NCBI GenBank assembly: GCA_903813345.2
Contig: CAIIXF020000001.1
Coordinates: 21,905,915 to 21,969,914, forward strand
Length of the DNA stretch: 64,000 bases
Reading direction: 5' to 3'
From: Owenia fusiformis
Taxonomy: Eukaryota; Annelida; Polychaeta; Sabellida; Oweniidae
The position numbers and the translations under genes were made by a program. Each line of letters starts with the position of its first letter. The stretch's first letter is position 1. Shown piece by piece: positions 57,806 through 64,000 of this stretch. The notes beneath the pieces are model-generated. The model had not been told where the DNA came from. It did not search any database and saw nothing but the letters and a program-made list of their open reading frames with translations.

Positions 57806-58040
57806 GTATACAGAATATCAGATCATTTTGTGTGATATCATTTCGAGTGAGCAATGTAAATGAAGGGTTGATATTTGAGATCTACTTGGCTATAATATGA
57901 ATCTCAAAATGATCTGATATTATTGGGTTTATCATAATCAAAAATAAAATGATTTTTTGAAAAAGATCATATGGATCATCATAAAATCAGAAATATTACT
58001 GGCTGTTATTGAACAGATAAAACTATAATCATAGGACAAA
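57806..58040. repeat. Diverged copy of the GATATCA palindromic family
   Basis: ATACAGAATATCAGATCATTTTG, GATATCATTTCGAGTGAG and TGATCTGATATTATTGGGTTTATC follow the same order as the elements at 63114 and 63521. A possible poly(A) signal for the UGT-like gene (AATAAA, 57943-57948) lies within it. Confidence 0.6.
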
Positions 58041-58303
58041 TGAAAATATTAACTGTGACAACGAGAAGTCCTCAGTTTAATGAAACAAATCAAATGTAAT
58101 ATCACACCATAAGTTTTTATGTAAAAATGCATCATGTAACATGTTATATACAGTATTATATTACAACAAGCCTATTATATATTAAATAGTAAGAAAATAT
58201 TATCTACATGCATATTCATACATCAAAGTCATCTCAACAATTCACATTACATATAATATTTTTTCTACTTTTGATTTAGCCTAATTTGGCTTAAACAAAT
58301 ATG

Positions 58304-58511
58304 ACAGTGGTCTCCCCAGCATCAAAGCAAGTGAATGCAGCACCCACCTGAGATTTCAGAAACAGGCTTGCACCCATCTGAAAATCTATTTGCACCCACT
58401 TGAAAATGAGAAAAATTATGAAAAATTGGGATAATTTGACCAATTTTTGTCTAAATTGTGAAAATGAGAATTTTGCACCCACTTGAGAAAAAATCCTGTG
58501 GAGAACACTGT
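58304..58511. mobile_element. 208-bp MITE with ACAGTGGTCTCCCCA ends
   Basis: ACAGTGGTCTCCCCA at the left and TGTGGAGAACACTGT at the right are imperfect inverses. The interior repeats GCACCCA(C/T)(C/T)TGA(G/A)A words. It is non-coding. Confidence 0.55.
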
Positions 58512-58739
58512 ATGATAATGTTCATATCTCTTATTATTTGCACATACACATGTAATTGAATGTGAACACAAATAAACATAAGTTACACACTACCATTGAT
58601 TTCCATACATTGAACATATTTTCGTGAATATGATACTATAGTTTGATAAATTTAAGCCCAATCAAACACCGATGAATAAAAGTAAAAAAGCACTTTTCAC
58701 AATACAAGTGTCATTGGACATTTTCTGGTATTGCATCAG

Positions 58740-59490
58740 TGTCATTGCATCATTGATGATACATGTATTGCACAATTGCCATATGATAATGTATGTCACC
58801 ATTGTCATTGGAAGATACATGTATTTCACCATTGTCATTGGATGATACATGTACCATTACTACACAATTGTCATTAGATGATGCTTGTATTGCACAATTG
58901 CCATATGATAATGTATGTCACCATTGTCATTGGAAGATACATGTATTTCACCATTGTCATTGGATGATACATGTACCAGTACTACACAATTGTCATTAGA
59001 TGATGCTTGTATTGCACAATTGCCATATGATAATGTATGTCACCATTGTCATTGGAAGATACATGTATTTCACCATTGTCATTGGATGATACATGTACCA
59101 GTACTACACAATTGTCATTAGATGATGCTTGTATTGCACAATTGCCATTGGATGATACATGTATTTCACCATTGTCATTGGAAGATACATATGCCAGTAT
59201 TGCACAATTGTCATTGGATGATACTTGTATTGCACAATTGCCATTGGACGATGCATGTATTTCACCATTGTCATTGAAAGATACATGTGCCAGTATTGCA
59301 CAATTGTCTTTGGACGATACATGCATTTCACCATTGTCATTGGATGATACATATATTTCACCATTGTCATTGGAAGATACATGTGCCAGTATTGCACACT
59401 TGTCATCGGATGATACATGTATTTCACCATTGTCATTGGAAGATACATGTGTCAGTATTGCACCATTGTCATTGGAAGATACATGTCCAT
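58740..59490. repeat. ~30-bp minisatellite with a 122-bp higher-order unit
   Basis: The basic unit is ATTGTCATTGGATGATACATGTATTTCACC with variants (GAAGATAC, TAGATGATGC, CCATATGATAATG). At the left it is organised into 122-bp blocks (30+36+30+26) ending at 58800, 58922 and 59044. Further right, units are mostly 30 or 36 bp. Multiples of three keep long frames open on both strands (194 codons + at 59037-59621; 175 codons - at 58982-59509). These are repeat artefacts lacking splice or start context. The array lies just downstream of the sushi/EGF gene. Confidence 0.9.
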
Positions 59491-59676
59491 TTGTTATCTC
59501 TTCAGTCAAATTGTATCTCAGTCAAGTAGCTGTTCCCAGGCAGCGACAATTTGGCATATTATTGGCAAAGCATATCCTAGATACAAGTCCCTCTCAGCCA
59601 GTGTCTTACATATTTGTGTAGTCTTGCTATTTGTGTAGTGCTCTGTGTGTAACCATGTACTGCGGTTCTCGTTTCC

Positions 59677-63045
<3,369 letters not shown>

Positions 63046-63113
63046 CTGAAAATAAAGGCATATAATTCTAAACATTGATATTTCCCACAATTCAGACTTT
63101 AACACTAATGATA

Positions 63114-64000
63114 TATACAGAATATCACATCATTTTGAGTGATATCATTTTTATCGCCGAGTTGATATCAAATACCAACACGAGTGAGCGAAGCGAATGA
63201 GTGTTGATATTTGATATCTACGAGGCGATAAAATGATATCACGAGAAATTATGTGATATTGGGTTTATCCCATGATTACAATCACATTTTAATAATAAAA
63301 TATAATAAAATATAACAAGAGAATAAATTATCTGACCTAATTTCCAGCAATATTGTGGCGCGAAATGCAAATGTGATATCACACGGATATGCGTGAGATA
63401 AACGATATCACACGCATATGAGTTTGATAAACGATTTTCTGGAAAATATCACACGGATTTCAATAATATCAGAAATATCAATAGCTGTTATTGTACAGAT
63501 AACACATTAATCGTGGGATAAATACAGAACATCGCATCATTTTGAATGATATCATCTCTATCGCCGAGTTGATATCAAATATCAACACGAGTGAGCGAAG
63601 CGAATGAGTGTTGATATTTGATATCTACGAGGCGATAAAATGATATCACGAGAAATTATGTGATATTGGGTTTATCCCATGATTACAATCACCTTGTGAT
63701 GTTCTGATCCGATTTCCAGGACATTGGCAGACAATATAAACTAGAAATTAGACTATCAATTGAATATTTGAAACACTTTATTTTAACAATTAAAAGTAAG
63801 TAACATGATATAGTAATAGTAATTCAATACACCAATGAAACGTAAAGAGAATAAATTAACGGACCTATTTTCTCAAAAGAGAATAAAATATCTGACCTTA
63901 TTTCCAACAATATTGTGGCGCGAAATGCAAATGTGATATCACACGGATATGCGTGAGATAAACGATATCACACGCATATGAGTTTGATAAACGATTTTCT
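63114..64000. repeat. Two copies of a GATATCA-rich palindromic element
   Basis: The block ATACAGAATATCACATC..GTGTTGATATTTGATATCTACGAGGCGATAAAATGATATCACG starts at 63114 and again at 63521. Its centre GAGTGAGCGAAGCGAATGAGTG is itself palindromic in part. A second block (GGCGCGAAATGCAAATGTGATATCACACGG..) occurs at 63356 and 63917. The second copy is interrupted by about 150 bp of other sequence (63692-63845) and runs off the window. Confidence 0.8.
63693..63740 (-). CDS. Possible further exon of the sushi/EGF gene
   Basis: On the minus strand a 48-nt stretch with acceptor TTTCTAG and donor AAG|GTGATT has the same 2+n+1 phase as the neighbouring exons. It encodes YIVCQCPGNRIRTSQ, a plausible half of a Cys-rich module. 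It lies in the unique stretch that interrupts a repeat copy, and the donor falls in repeat sequence, so it may be fortuitous. Confidence 0.3.

Noticed and set aside
58982-59509. 175-codon minus-strand and 194-codon plus-strand frames
   Set aside because: They lie wholly inside a minisatellite whose units are multiples of three. Both strands stay open for that reason, and there are no splice signals or family resemblance.

Overview
The window looks like about 64 kb of AT-rich, intron-rich metazoan nuclear DNA. Genes have short exons with GT-AG introns and conserved phases, long introns full of small DNA transposons, and no bacterial-style operons. The gene set (SPO11, an EGF-CFC co-receptor, DBT, TMEM26, ARMC7, a UGT, and EGF/sushi secreted proteins) plus the EGF-CFC family, which is best known from deuterostomes, suggests an invertebrate deuterostome such as a hemichordate. 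The species is an inference, not something I can read directly.

Layout. 174-1476 (-): first three coding exons of SPO11, running off the left edge. 2725-5910 (+): a complete four-exon EGF-CFC (Cripto/Cryptic-like) gene, head-to-head with SPO11. 7931-13794 (-): ten exons of DBT, the E2 subunit of the branched-chain ketoacid dehydrogenase complex. Only the first exon is not found. One intron-exon junction is amplified as a 109-bp tandem repeat. 15083-17130 (-): a complete three-exon TMEM26 homologue with a long C-terminal tail. 17131-37940: a repeat-rich stretch with no intact gene. It holds a decayed, still-segmented ATP synthase alpha (ATP5F1A) pseudogene (25355-32504, -), broken up by a 690-bp tandem duplication and a 2.9-kb TTAA-flanked element, and a 1.3-kb near-perfect palindrome (36031-37366). 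37941-44488 (+): complete seven-exon ARMC7, with a 2.4-kb satellite-bearing element in intron 1. 44678-45722: a mariner-like element with a transposase remnant. 46337-53252 (-): a complete eight-exon secreted protein (375 aa) of unusual architecture: signal peptide, Cys-rich region, one EGF, and a C-terminal domain resembling that of inter-alpha-trypsin inhibitor heavy chains. 56170-57762 (+): an intronless UGT-like protein lacking both histidines expected at the active site. 59677 to at least 63045 (-): the 3' part of a sushi/EGF protein that continues off the right edge.

The genes do not form a pathway. DBT (mitochondrial matrix), SPO11 (meiotic nucleus), EGF-CFC (Nodal signalling at the cell surface) and the secreted EGF/sushi proteins are simply neighbours. 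The two adjacent minus-strand secreted genes at 46-63 kb may be a local group of extracellular-matrix or humoral proteins.

The most distinctive observations are: the 109-bp repeat that multiplies a DBT splice acceptor seven-fold; the EGF plus ITIH-C protein without VIT or VWA domains; the UGT with substituted catalytic residues; a foldback transposon landed exactly in a splice donor whose target duplication keeps the donor intact; and several transposon insertions whose target-site duplications can be read to the base.
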